Of a DNA stretch of 64,000 nt, positions 51,658 to 64,000 are shown piece by piece. The notes beneath the pieces were generated by a model, which saw only the letters and a program-made list of their open reading frames with translations, did no database searches and was not told the DNA's origin. Origin of the DNA: Symsagittifera roscoffensis (lineage: Eukaryota; Xenacoelomorpha; Acoela; Convolutidae); the NCBI RefSeq assembly GCF_963678635.1, contig NC_087068.1, positions 13,769,872 through 13,833,871 on the forward strand, written 5' to 3'. The position numbers and the translations under genes are program-made. The stretch's first letter is position 1, and the number at the start of each line of letters is the position of its first letter.

Positions 51658-51897
51658 TTTAAATAGCTTTAAGAGTTTCCGATTTTGGCAAAAGATGAAG
51701 TAAAAAGGAAACAGACGACAAACTAATTATAAAGCGTTTCGTTTTACTAAGTCTTTTCAAATTTCATGAAATGAAATTCCCAAAAACCGAATTTAGAATA
51801 CCAAAAGGGCAGTCAATTTCTTTTGGGCTTTTCGTTGAAATAATCAATGCAAATTATTCATGCTCCAGAATTAGATAACAATGTTTTGGAGTGCAGC

Positions 51898-52098
51898 CAG
51901 TATTTAGACAGCCGCGTATTCATACTCGTCAGTATTTAGACAAATACTGTATGAACCAATCAGAAACGAGAAAAGACATAAATAATCCAAAATAAATAAT
52001 AATTATTTATTAATTTCTTCTTTGTCTCGATTCTGATTGGTTGAAACAGTAATTGTCTAAATACTGACGAGTCTGAATACGCGGTTGTCTAAATACTG
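51898..52098. mobile_element. 201-bp foldback element with CAGTATTTAGAC ends
   Basis: The left arm (51898-51985) and right arm (about 52010-52098) are imperfect reverse complements. CAGTATTTAGACA occurs twice in each arm, at the end and about 35 bp in. There is no ORF. Flanking duplication is unclear. Confidence 0.75.
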
Positions 52099-52241
52099 AT
52101 TTGAACCCAATGTTTTGTATAGGGACCAACCTACTAGCATGCGTTACGCTTAACTTGCGGCTATTAGCGCATAGAAAATTGAGTCAAATTTGCAACTATA
52201 ACTCAAACTGGTGTGTGCCGCTTCAAAAAAGAGCAATTATT

Positions 52242-52763
52242 GTTCCGACTTTCGATACAAAAGAAACGGAATATTCGTGCTCGGGGTGGGTTTTTTTTTC
52301 TTCAGACAAATTTCGACTTTTTAACTAGCCACTTTTTGACGGAATTTTTTTATATCAATCAAAAGCGATTGCTGTCCTGAGCTTAAATTTGAAAAGATAT
52401 TTTACCTGTGACCATTTTTCGTAAAGTTATGGGGGTTTAAAGATTGCCATTTTTGCCAATTTGGAACAATTAACGCGCGATATATTTCGCGCTATTAGGA
52501 GATTTAATCCGCCTTACAAATCGTGCCAAATTGGTTCAAGAAAGCTTATATGCTATAATTGATATAATAATAGGAGCGAAATCTATCTTTTTGTACTTTA
52601 AATGGCGTGTGGGGGGATGATTTTCATAAAAATTTTCAAATTTTAGAAAAAGAAATTTCGTTTTATTTTATTAAATTTAATTGTTCTTTGTTATTACTGC
52701 TCATGAAACCTCAAAAGGCAGTCCGAACATCCAGGGCTTCGCCCTGATACGAGCAGTCTTGTT
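52242..52763 (+). repeat. Isolated copy of the satellite element (522 bp)
   Basis: It is complete, from GTTCCGACTTTCGATAC to CAGGGCTTCGCCCTGATACG and GAGCAGTCTTGTT, and stands alone 1.2 kb before the array. It lies between T residues (ATT|GTTCC and TTGTT|TTAA) with no evident target duplication. It combines features of both array subtypes. Confidence 0.8.
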
Positions 52764-54008
52764 TTAATTAGGCATGCTAAGCGGCACGCATGCAAGTCGA
52801 TACATCACCGTTTTGTAATTTAGAACGACAATTCAAATTGTTTGTTTTAAATTGCGTTCAAGTTGCATGTGGCGATAAAAACTGCACAAAGGACTTGATG
52901 AGTTCCATTGCCTCACTCGATATTTTCATTATAAGTTTTTGTAGATCTGGATTGTCGAGGAATAACAAAATACAATGCTTGTTTGTGCCTAGAACTGACT
53001 CTGCGAATAAAAAATATCACATATTTTGAAACTTTTTGGACTTTTTGGGATGAAAAACGCTTGTCATACAGTTTTAATACTATAAAATTGCATGACTAGC
53101 TTTTTTTTAACCGTTAAACTTTCATTTTATAAGTTTGCAGCCTCTAACTTTTTTTAATTAGCATTAAATGTGTATCACTTTATGGCTGTAAAAAAAAGCT
53201 ATATCTGAATAAATGCTTTTCATAGAAGTTTAAAATATTCTATCAGCTCCATATATGAAATTGAAAATCTCAGACGCAGTTGTAGTATTTTTTTGATAAG
53301 GGGATGGATTTTCAAATTTTTTTTCATAAATTTTGTCTTTCTTAAGTCGACCAAATTGGCTTCATTATAAAAGCTGGCCACAGGCCAAAAAAGCGCTCAT
53401 AGGTTTTTCTGTAAACATGTAACCTAATTATCGCGTTTCTCTCCTCAATGATTCTTTTTGTATTGGCGCTGCAGACGCCTTTAGAAATTTTTCTGTCTCG
53501 CCCAGCCGAAAATGTATCTCATAAAATAGTACCAAAGGGGGACCCTTTGGGTCGGCAGGGGGTCGAAACTGTGAGAAGGGAAAGACGTCTGCCTCCCCCT
53601 CCTAAATCTTCCACTGGTTGGTGTGACTAGCATTTTTTAACTGCAAGTCAACCATTGGTATCTTAGTTGTAATCACAGTTGTACTCCACAATCACCGTTA
53701 AGATTGCAAAAGCTCTAAACATATAAAAACCTCCAGAGTTCCGAAGAATTTTGGATTACTCAAGGGTACCTGCAAAAAAGTTAGTTGAGGCCAAAATGTC
53801 ATAAAAACGATGAAGAGCGTAAGTGATACTTTTTTACCGTACTAATTGAAAGTATAAGATTTTTGTTTCTGAAAAACATCAAAATTAACTTCCATTGTTT
53901 TCCTAACTTAGATTGTTTTCGTCGAAGTTGTTGAATTTTCAGCCAAAATTTGCTCTTGGTTAAAGGGCTGTTTTCCGCTCTTCTCATTTTTCAAGTTTTC
54001 TTCTTTTT
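52764..54008. other. AT-rich DNA, no gene recognised
   Basis: Separates the isolated satellite copy from the array. A short GC-richer stretch at 53500-53610 has an open frame (53448-53630) without recognisable motif. Confidence 0.4.
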
Positions 54009-57000
54009 GTTCCGACTTTCGATACGAAAGTAACGGAATATTTGTGCTCGGGGTGGGTTTTTTTTCTTCAGACATATTTCGACTTTTTAAGTAGCCATTT
54101 TTGAGGGAATTTTTTTATATCAATGAAAAGGTATTGTTGTGCTGAGTTGAAATTTGAAAAGATATATTACCTGTGATTATTTTTCGTAAAGTTATGAGGG
54201 TTTGAAGGTTGCCATTTTGACCAAATTGGGACAATTAACGCGCAATATAATTCGCGCTATTAACGCGTAAGCGGAGATTTAATCCGTCGTATAAATCGTT
54301 CCAAATTGGTTGAACGAAGCTTATTTGCCATTTGTGATTTGTTACAAGGAACGAAAATTATCTTTTAGTTTATATGGCGTGTGGGGGGATGATTGTCTTC
54401 AAAAAAATTTCACATATTAGAAAAAAAAATTTCATTTTATTTTAATTCATTTAATTTTTTTAAATACATTACTGATGCTCAATAAACCTTAAAAGGCAGT
54501 CGGAACATTCAGGGTTTCGCCCCCTGATACGAGCAATCTTGTTGTTCCGACTTTCGATACGAAAGTAACGGAATATTTGTGCTCGGGGTGGGTTTTTTTT
54601 TCTTCAGACAAATTTCGACTTTTTATCTAGCGATTTTTGACGGAATTTTTTTATTACATCATTCGAAATGTATTGTTGTCTTGAGCTCAAATTTGAAAAG
54701 ATATTTCACCTGTGATCATTTTTGGTAAGGTTACAGGGGTTTAAAGATTGCCATTTTGGCCAATTTGGTACAATTAACGGGCGATATTTTTCGCGCTATT
54801 AACGCGTAAGCGGAGAATTAATCCGTCTTAATATCCAATTGGTTAAAAGAAGCTTATTTACCATAATTGGTTTGTTACAAGGAGCGAAATCTATCCTTTT
54901 GTACTTTGTATGGCGTGTGGGGTGATGATTTTCGTAAAAATTTTTGAAATTTTAGAATTTTTTTTTGATTTAGTTTTATTTCATTTAATTTTTTAATGTT
55001 ATTACTGCTCCATAAAACCTTAAAAGGCAGTCGGAACATTCAGGGCTTCGCCCTGATACGAGCAGTCTTGTTGTTCCGACTTTCGATAAGAAAGTAACGG
55101 AATATTTGTGCTCGGGGTGGGTTTTTTTTTTTCTTCAGACAAATTTCAAATTTTTAACTAGCCATTTTTGACGGAATTTTTTTTATCATTCAAAAAGTAT
55201 TGTTGTCCTGAGTTGAAATCTGAAAAGATACTTTACCGGTGATTGTTTTTCGTAAAGTTATGAGGGTTTAAAGATTGCCATTTTGACCAATTTGGGACAA
55301 TTAACGCGCAATATAATTCGCGCTATTAACGCGTAAGCGGACATTTAATCCGTCTTATAAATCGTTCCAAATTGGTTGAACGAAGCTTATTTGCCATAAG
55401 TGATTTGTTACAAGGAACAAATTTTATCTTTTTGTACTATATATGGCGTGTGAGGGGATGATTGTCTTCAAAAAAATTTCATATATTAGAAAAAAATTTC
55501 ATTTTATTTTATTTCATTTAATTTTTTTAATACATTACTGATGCTCAATAAACCTTAAAAGGCAGTCGGAACATTCAGGGCTTTGAACTGATACGAGCAG
55601 TCTTGTTGTTCCGACTTTCGATACGAAAGTAACGGAATATTTGTGCTCGGGGTGGGTTTTTTTTTCTTCAGACAAATTTCGACTTTTTTACTAGCCATTT
55701 TTGACGGAATTTTTTTTCATCATTCGAAAGGCATTGTTGTCCTGAGCTCAAATTTGAAAAGATATTTCACCTGTGATCGTTTTTGGTAAAGTTACAGGGG
55801 TTTAAAGATTGCCATTTTGGCCAATTTGGTACAATTTACGGGCGATATTTTTCGCGCTATTAACGCGTAAGCGGAGAGTTAATCGGTCTTAAAAATCGTT
55901 CCAATTGGTTAAAAGAAGCTTATTTACCATAATTGGTTTGTTACAAGTAGCGAAATCTATCCTTTTGTACTTTGTATGGCGTGTGGGGTGATGATTTTCG
56001 TAAAAATTTTCAAATTTTAGAATTTTTTTTTGATTTAGTTTTATTTCATTTAATTTTTTAATGTTATTACTGCTCCATAAAACCTTAAAAGGCAGTCGGA
56101 ACATTCAGTGCTTCGCCCTGATACGAGCAGTCTTGTTGTTCCGACTTTCGATAAGAAAGTAACGGAATATTTGTGCTCGGGGTGGGTTTTTTTTTTTTCT
56201 TCAGACAAATTTCAAATTTTTAACTAGCCATTTTTGACGGAATTTTTTTTTATCATTCAAAAAGTTTTGTTGTCCTGAGTTGAAATCTGAAAAGATACTT
56301 TACCTGTGATTATTTTTCGTAAAGTTATGAGGGTTTAAAGATTGCCATTTTGACCAATTTGGGACAATTAACGCGCAATATAATTCGCGCTATTAACGCG
56401 TAAGCGGACATTTAATCCGTCTTATAAATCGTTCCAAATTGGTTGAACGAAGCTTATTTGCCATAAGTGATTTGTTACAAGGAACAAATTTTATCTTTTT
56501 GTACTATATATGGCGTGTGAGGGGATGATTGTCTTCAAAAAAATTTCATATATTAGAAAAAAATTTCATTTTATTTTATTTCATTTAATTTTTTTAATAC
56601 ATTACTGATGCTCAATAAACCCTAAAAGGCAGTCGGAACATTCAGGGCTTCGAACTGATACGAGCAGTCTTGTTGTTCCGACTTTCGATACGAAAGTAAC
56701 GGAATATTTGTGCTCGGGGTGGGTTTTTTTTTTCTTCAGACAAATTTCGACTTTTTTACTAGCCATTTTTGACGGAATTTTTTTTTATCATTCAAAAAGT
56801 ATTGTTGTCCTGAGTTGAAATCTGAAAAGATACTTTACCTGTGATTATTTTTCGTAAAGTTATGAGGGTTTAAAGATTGCCATTTTGACCAATTTGGGAC
56901 AATTAACGCGCAATATAATTCGCGCTATTAACGCGTAAGCGGACATTTAATCCGTCTTATAAATCGTTCCAAATTGGTTGAACGAAGCTTATTTGCCATA

Positions 57001-60000
57001 AGTGATTTGTTACAAGGAACAAATTTTATCTTTTTGTACTATATATGGCGTGTGAGGGGATGATTGTCTTCAAAAAAATTTCATATATTAGAAAAAAATT
57101 TCATTTTATTTTATTTCATTTAATTTTTTTAATACATTACTGATGCTCAATAAACCTTAAAAGGCAGTCGGAACATTCAGGGCTTCGAACTGATACGAGC
57201 AGTCTTGTTGTTCCGACTTTCGATACGAAAGTAACGGAATATTTGTGCTCGGGGTGGGTTTTTTTTTTCTTCAGACAAATTTCGACTTTTTTACTAGCCA
57301 TTTTTGACGGAATTTTTTTTCATCATTCGAAAGGTATTGTTGTCCTGAGCTCAAATTTGAAAAGATATTTCACCTGTGATCGTTTTTGGTAAAGTTACAG
57401 GGGTTTAAAGATTGCCATTTTGGCCAATTTGGTACAATTTACGGGCGATATTTTTCGCGCTATTAACGCGTAAGCGGAGAGTTAATCGGTCTTAAAAATC
57501 GTTCCAATTGGTTAAAAGAAGCTTATTTACCATAATTGGTTTGTTACAAGGAGCGAAATCTATCCTTTTGTACTTTGTATGGCGTGTGGGGTGATGTTTT
57601 TCGTAAAAATTTTCAAATTTTAGAATTTTTTTTTTGATTTACTTTTATTTCATTTAATTTTTTAATGTTGTTACTGCTCCATAAAACCTTAAAAGGCAGT
57701 TGGAACATTCAGGGCTTTGCCCTGATACGAGCAGTCTTGTTGTTCCGACTTTCGATACGAAAGTAACGGAATATTTGTGCTCGGGGTGGGTTTTTTTTTT
57801 TTTCAGACAAATTTCAAATTTTTAACTAGCCATTTTTGACGGAATTTTTTTTTATCATTCAAAAAGTATTGTTGTCCTGAGTTGAAATCTGAAAAGATAT
57901 TTTACCTGTGACCATTTTTCGTAAAGTTATGGGGGTTTAAAGATTGCCATTTTGGCCAATTTGGTACAATTAACGGGCGATATTTTTCGCGCTATTTACG
58001 CGTAAGCGGAGAATTAATCCGTCTTAAAAATCGTTCCAATTGGTTAAAAGAAGCTTATTTACCATAATTGGTTTGTTACAAGGAGCGAAATCTATCCTTT
58101 TGTACTTTGTGTGGCGTGTGGGGTGATGATTTTCGTAAAAATTTTCAAATTTTAGAATTTTTTTTTGATTTAGTTTTATTTCATTTAATTTTTTAATGTT
58201 ATTACTGCTCCATAAAACCTTAAAAGGCAGTCGAAACATTCAGGGCTTCGCCCTGATACGAGCAGTCTTGTTGTTCCGACTTTCGATAAGAAAGTAACGG
58301 AATATTTGTGCTCGGGGTGGGTTTTTTTTTTTCTTCAGACAAATTTCAAATTTTTAACTAGCCATTTTTGACGGAATTTTTTTTTATCATTCAAAAAGTA
58401 TTGTTGTCCTGAGTTGAAATCTGAAAAGATACTTTACCTGTGATTATTTTTCGTAAAGTTATGAGGGTTTAAAGATTGCCATTTTGACCAATTTGGGACA
58501 ATTAACGCGCAATATAATTCGCGCTATTAACGCGTAAGCGGACATTTAATCCGTCTTATAAATCGTTCCAAATTGGTTGAACGAAGCTTATTTGCCATAA
58601 GTGATTTGTTACAAGGAACAAATTTTATCTTTTTTTACTATATATGGCGTGTGAGGGGATGATTGTCTTCAAAAAAATTTCATATATTAGAAAAAAATTT
58701 CATTTTATTTTATTTCATTTAATTTTTTTAATACATTACTGATGCTCAATAAACCTTAAAAGGCAGTCGGAACATTCAGGGCTTCGCACTGATACGAGCA
58801 GTCTTGTTGTTCCGACTTTCGATACGAAAGTAACGGAATATTTGTGCTCGGGGTGGGTTTTTTTTTTCTTCAGACAAATTTCGACTTTTTTACTAGCCAT
58901 TTTTGACGGAATTTTTTTTCATCATTCGAAAGGTATTGTTGTCCTGAGCTCAAATTTGAAAAGATATTTCACCTGTGATCGTTTTTGGTAAAGTTACAGG
59001 GGTTTAAAAATTGCCATTTTGGCCAATTTGGTACAATTTACGGGCGATATTTTTCGCGCTATTAACGCGTAAGCGGAGAATTAATCGGTCTTAAAAATCG
59101 TTCCAATTGGTTAAAAGAAGCTTATTTACCATAATTGGTTTGTTACAAGGAGCGAAATCTATCCTTTTGTACTTTGTATGGCGTGTGGGGTGATGATTTT
59201 CGTAAAAATTTTCAAATTTTAGAATTTTTTTTTATTTATTTTTATTTCATTTAATTTTTTAATGTTGTTACTGCTCCATAAAACCTTAAAAGGCAGTTGG
59301 AACATTCAGGGCTTCGCCCTGATACGAGCAGTCTTGTTGTTCCGACTTTCGATACGAAAGTAACGGAATATTTGTGCTCGGGCTGGGTTTTTTTTTTTTT
59401 TTCGGACAAATTTCAAATTTTTAACTAGCCATTTTTGACGGAATTTTTTTTTATCATTCAAAAAGTATTGTTGTCCTGAGTTGAAATCTGAAAAGATACT
59501 TTACCTGTGATTATTTTTCGTAAAGTTATGAGGGTTTAAAGATTGCCATTTTGACCAATTTGGGACAATTAACGCGCAATATAATCCGCGCTATTAACGC
59601 GTAAGCGGACATTTAATCCCTCTTATAAATCGTTCCAAATTGGTTGAACGAAGCTTATTTGCCATAAGTGATTTGTTACAAGGAACAAAATTTATCTTTT
59701 TGTACTATATATGGCGTGTGAGGGGATGATTGTCTTCAAAAAAATTTCATATATCAGAAAAAAGTTTCATTTTATTTTATTTCATTTAATTTTTTTAATA
59801 CGTTACTGATGCTCAATAAACCTTAAAAGGCAGTCGGAACATTCAGGGCTTCGCCCTGATACGAGCAGTCTTGTTTTTCCGACTTTCGATACGAAAGTAA
59901 CGGAATATTTGTGCTCGGGGTGGGTTTTTTTTTCTTCAGACAAATTTCGACTTTTTTACTAGCCATTTTTGACGGAATTTTTTTTCATCATTCGAAAGGT

Positions 60001-63000
60001 ATTGTTGTCCTGAGCTCAAATTTGAAAAGATACTTTACCTGTGATTATTTTTCGTAAAGTTATGAGGGTTTAAAGATTGCCATTTTGACCAATTTGGGAC
60101 AATTAACGCGCAATATAATTCGCGCTATTAACGCGTAAGCGGACATTTAATCCGTCTTATAAATCGTTCCAAATTGGTTGAACGAAGCTTATTTGCCATA
60201 AGTGATTTGTTACAAGGAACAAAATTTATCTTTTTGTACTATATATGGCGGGTGAGGGGATGATTGTCTTCAAAAAAATTTCATATATCAGAAAAAAATT
60301 TCATTTTATTTTATTTCATTTAATTTTTTTAATACGTTACTGATGCTCAATAAACCTTAAAAGGCAGTCGGAACATTCAGGGCTTCGCCCTGATACGAGC
60401 AGTCTTGTTGTTCCGACTTTCGATACGAAAGTAACGGAATATTTGTGCTCGGGGTGGGTTTTTTTTTTCTTCAGACAAATTTCAAATTCTTAACTAGCCA
60501 TTTTTGACGGAATTTTTTATCATTCAAAAAGTATTGTTGTCCTGAGTTGAAATTTGAAAAGATACTTTACCTGTGATAATTTTTCGTAAAGTTATGAGGG
60601 TTTAAAGATTGCCATTTTGACCAATTTGGGACAATTAACGCGCAATATAATTCGCGCTATTAACGCGTAAGCGGACATTTAATCCGTCTTATAAATCGTT
60701 CCAAATTGGTTGAACGAAGCTTTTTTGCCATAAGTGATTTGTTACAAGGAACAAAATTTATCTTTTTGTACTATATATGGCGGGTGAGGGGATGATTGTC
60801 TTCAAAAAAATTTCATATATCAGAAAAAAGTTTCATTTTATTTTATTTCATTTAATTTTTTTAATACATTACTGATGCTCAATAAACCTCAAAAGGCAGT
60901 CGGAACATTCAGGGCTTCGCCCTGATACGAGCAGTCTTGTTGTTCCGATTTTCGATACGAAAGTAACGGAATATTTGTGCTCGGGGTGGGTTTTTTTTTC
61001 TTCAGACAAATTTCGACTTTTTTACTAGGCATTTTTGACGGAATTTTTTTCATCATTCGAAAGGTATTGTTGTCCTGAGCTTAAATTTGAAAAGATATTT
61101 CACCTGTGATCATTTTTGGTAAAGTTACAGGGGTTTAAAGATTGCCATTTTGGCCAATTTGGTACAATTAACGGGCGATATATTTCGCGCTATTAACGCG
61201 TAAGCGGAGAGTTAATCCGTCTTAAAAATCGTTCCAAATTGGTTAAAAGAAGCTTATTTGCCATAATTGGTTTGTTACAAGGAGCGAAATATATCCTTTT
61301 GTACTTTGTATGGCGTGTGGGGTGATGATTTTCGTAAAAATTTTCAAATTTTAGAATTTTTTTTTTGATTTAGTTTTATTTCATTTAATTTTTTAATGTT
61401 ATTACTGCTCCATAAAACCTCAAAAGGCAGTCGGAACATTCAGGGCTTCGCCCTGATACGAGCAGTCTTGTTGTTCCGATTTTCGATACGAAAGTAACGG
61501 AATATTTGTGCTCGGGGTGGGTTTTTTTTTTCTTCAGACAAATTTCGACTTTTTTACTAGGCATTTTTGACGGAATTTTTTTCATCATTCGAAAGGTATT
61601 GTTGTCCTGAGCTCAAATTTGAAAAGATATTTCACCTGTGATTATTTTTGGTAAAGTTACAGGGGTTTAAAGATTGCCATTTTGGCCAATTTGGTACAAT
61701 TAACGGGCGATATATTTCGCGCTATTAACGCGTAAGCGGAGAGTTAATCCGTCTTAAAATCGTTCCAAATTGGTTAAAAGAAGCTTATTTGCCATAATTG
61801 GTTTGTTACAAGGAGCGAAATATATCCTTTTGTACTTTGTATGGCGTGTGGGGTGATGATTTTCGTAAACATTTTCAAATTTTAGAATTTTTTTTTTGAT
61901 TTAGTTTTATTTCATTTAATTTTTTAATGTTATTACTGCTCCATAAAACCTTAAAAGGCAGTCGGAACATTCACGGCTTCGCCCTGATACGAGCAGTCTT
62001 GTTGTTCCGACTTTCGATACGAAAGTAACGGAATATTTGTGCTCGGGGTGGGTTTTTTTTTCTTCAGACAAATTTCGACTTTTTAACTAGCCATTTTTGA
62101 CGGAATTTTTTGTACATCATTCGAAAAGTATTGTTGTCTTGAGCTCAAATTTGAAAAGATATTTCACCTGTGATCATTTTTGGTAAAGTTACAGGGGTTT
62201 AAAGATTGCCATTTTGGCCAATTTGGTACAATTAACGGGCGATATATTTCGCGCTATTAACGCGTAAGCGGAGAGTTAATCCCTCTTAAAAATCGTTCCA
62301 AATTGGTTAAAAGAAGCTTATTTACCATAATTGGTTTGTTACAAGGAGCGAAATCTATCCTTTTGTACTTTGTATGGCATGTGGGGTGATGATTTTCGTA
62401 AAAATTTTCAAATTTTAGAATTTTTTTTTGATTTAGTTTTATTTCATTTAATTTTTTAATGTTTTTACTGCTCCATAAAACCTTAAAAGGCAGTCGGAAC
62501 ATTCAGGGCTTCGCCCTGATACGAGCAGTCTTGTTCTTCCGACTTTCGATACGAAAGTAACGGAATATTTGTGCTCGGGGTGGGTTTTTTTTTCTTCAGA
62601 CAAATTTCAAATTTTTAACTAGCCATTTTTGACGGAATTTTTTTTATCATTCAAAAAGTATTGTTGTCCTGAGTTGAAATGTGAAAAGATACTTTACCTG
62701 TGATTATTTTTCGTAAAGTTATGAGGGTTTAAAGATTGCCATTTTGACCAATTTGGGACAATTAACGCGCAATATAATTCGCGCTATTAACGCGTAAGCG
62801 GACATTTAATCCGTCTTGTAAATCGTTCCAAATTGGTTGAACGAAGCCTTTTTGCCATAAGTGATTTGTTACAAGGAACAAAATTTATCTTTTTGTACTA
62901 TATATGGCGTGTGAGGGGATGATTGTCTTCAAAAAAATTTCATATATTAGAAAAAAATTTCATTTTATTTTATTTCATCTAATTTTCTTAATACATTACT

Positions 63001-64000
63001 GATGCTCAATAAACCTTAAAAGGCAGTCGGAACATTCAGGGCTTGGCCCTGATACGAGCAGTCTTGTTGTTCCGACTTTCGATACGAAAGTAACGGAATA
63101 TTTGTGCTCGGGGTGGGTTTTTTTCTTCAGACAAATTTCGAGTTTTTTACTAGCCATTTTTGACGGAATTTTTTTCATCATTCGAAAGGTATTGTTGTCC
63201 TGAGCTCAAACTTGAAAAGATATTTCACCTGTGATTATTTTTGGTAAAGTTACAGGGGTTTAAAGATTGCCATTTTGGGCAATTTGGTACAATTAACGGG
63301 CGATATATTTCGCGCTATTAACGCGTAAGCGGAGAGTTAATCCGTCTTAAAAATCGTTCCAAATTGGTTAAAAGAAGCTTATTTACCATAATTGGTTTGT
63401 TACAAGGAGCGAAATCTATCCTTTTGTACTTTGTATGGCGTGTGGGGTGATGATTTTCGTAAAAATTTTCAAATTTTAGAATTTTTTTTTGATTTAGTTT
63501 TATTTCATTTAATTTTTTAATGTTATTACTGCTCCATAAAACCTTAAAAGGCAGTCGGAACATTCAGGGCTTCGCCTTGATACGAGCAGTCTTGTTCTTC
63601 CGACTTTCGATACGAAAGTAACGGAATATTTGTGCTCGGGGTGGGTTTTTTTTTCTTCAGACAAATTTCAAATTTTTAACTAGCCATTTTTGACGGAATT
63701 TTTTTTATCATTCAAAAAGTATTGTTGTCCTGAGTTGAAATTTGAAAAGATACTTTACCTGTGATTATTTTTCGTAAAGTTATGAGGGTTTAAAGATTGC
63801 CATTTTGACCAATTTGGGACAATTAACGCGCAATATAATTCGCGCTATTAACGCGTAAGCGGACATTTAATCCGTCTTGTAAATCGTTCCAAATTGGTTG
63901 AACGAAGCCTTTTTGCCATAGGTGATTTGTTACAAGGAACAAAATTTATCTTTTTGTACTATATATGGCGTGTGAGGGGATGATTGTCTTCAAAAAAATT
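54009..64000 (+). repeat. Satellite array, about 19 tandem monomers of about 532 bp
   Basis: Monomers start at 54009, 54544, 55073, 55608, 56138, 56675, 57210, 57742, 58273, 58809, 59339, 59876, 60410, 60942, 61473, 62004, 62536, 63069 and 63597; lengths are 528-537 bp and the last is cut by the window end. Each starts with a hairpin (TTCCG-ACTTTCG-ATA-CGAAAGT-aa-CGGAA) and ends with TCAGGGC-TTC-GCCCTGA then TACGAGCAGTCTTGTT. Two subtypes exist. Type A has GGTAAAGTTACAGGGG and ACGGGCGATAT; type B has CGTAAAGTTATGAGGG and ACGCGCAATATAATTCGC. The order is roughly B A B A B B A A B A B B B A A A B A B, with chimeras at 56675, 57742 and 59876. Antisense open frames in type A monomers are shared by descent, not evidence of a gene. 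Confidence 0.97.

Noticed and set aside
55889-63563. Recurring minus-strand open frames of 70-80 codons in the satellite
   Set aside because: They recur only because type A monomers are copies of each other; other monomers break the frame and the peptide is Lys/Asn-rich as expected for AT-rich DNA.
54009-64000. CRISPR-like appearance of repeats
   Set aside because: The 0.53-kb units are contiguous with no unique spacers, in an animal genome.

Overview
The window looks like nuclear DNA of an animal, probably an invertebrate; I cannot name the species. It is AT-rich and full of repeats, and host genes are split into short GC-richer exons by AT-rich introns. The transposons are typical of metazoan genomes: BEL/Pao, Merlin, a Mutator-like element, a LINE, tRNA-related SINEs and foldback MITEs. 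Nothing looks bacterial (no operons, no Shine-Dalgarno spacing).

Layout. 1-11.2 kb: dispersed repeats, a broken LINE reverse transcriptase (minus strand), a 102-bp MITE with a perfect 8-bp target duplication, and a 0.73-kb foldback element with Tc1/mariner-like ends. 11.2-25.3 kb: the 3' two thirds of a plus-strand gene of the alpha-2-macroglobulin/thioester family, closest in layout to CD109. I rebuilt 13 exons whose phases all agree (2604 nt, 867 residues), including the GCGEQ thioester site, the downstream His and a GPI-type C-terminal tail. One intron seems to use a GC donor. Its introns hold a Mutator-like transposase relic, a degenerate 1-kb Merlin transposon and several SINE or dispersed-repeat copies. 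25.3-30.9 kb: no gene seen, repeats including a 549-bp tandem duplication.

30.9-39.8 kb: a BEL/Pao LTR retrotransposon with very short (about 130 bp), nearly identical LTRs, a leader carrying an extra ORF, and a gag-protease-RT-RNaseH-integrase region broken by two frameshifts and a stop. 39.8-42.4 kb: a cluster of 160-220-bp MITEs sharing termini with the Merlin element. Within it lies a two-exon minus-strand gene for a small secreted C-type lectin-like protein, plus a decayed copy of its last exon. 42.4-54 kb: mostly unrecognised AT-rich DNA with old dispersed copies of a 0.5-kb repeat, foldback elements and palindromes. 54.0-64.0 kb: a satellite array of about 19 monomers (about 532 bp each), in two subtypes and chimeras, continuing past the window end.

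The two host genes both encode predicted extracellular, immunity-type proteins (a thioester protein and a lectin). They lie 16 kb apart and the sequence shows no functional link between them. All calls are from reading the sequence and translations; no database search was run.
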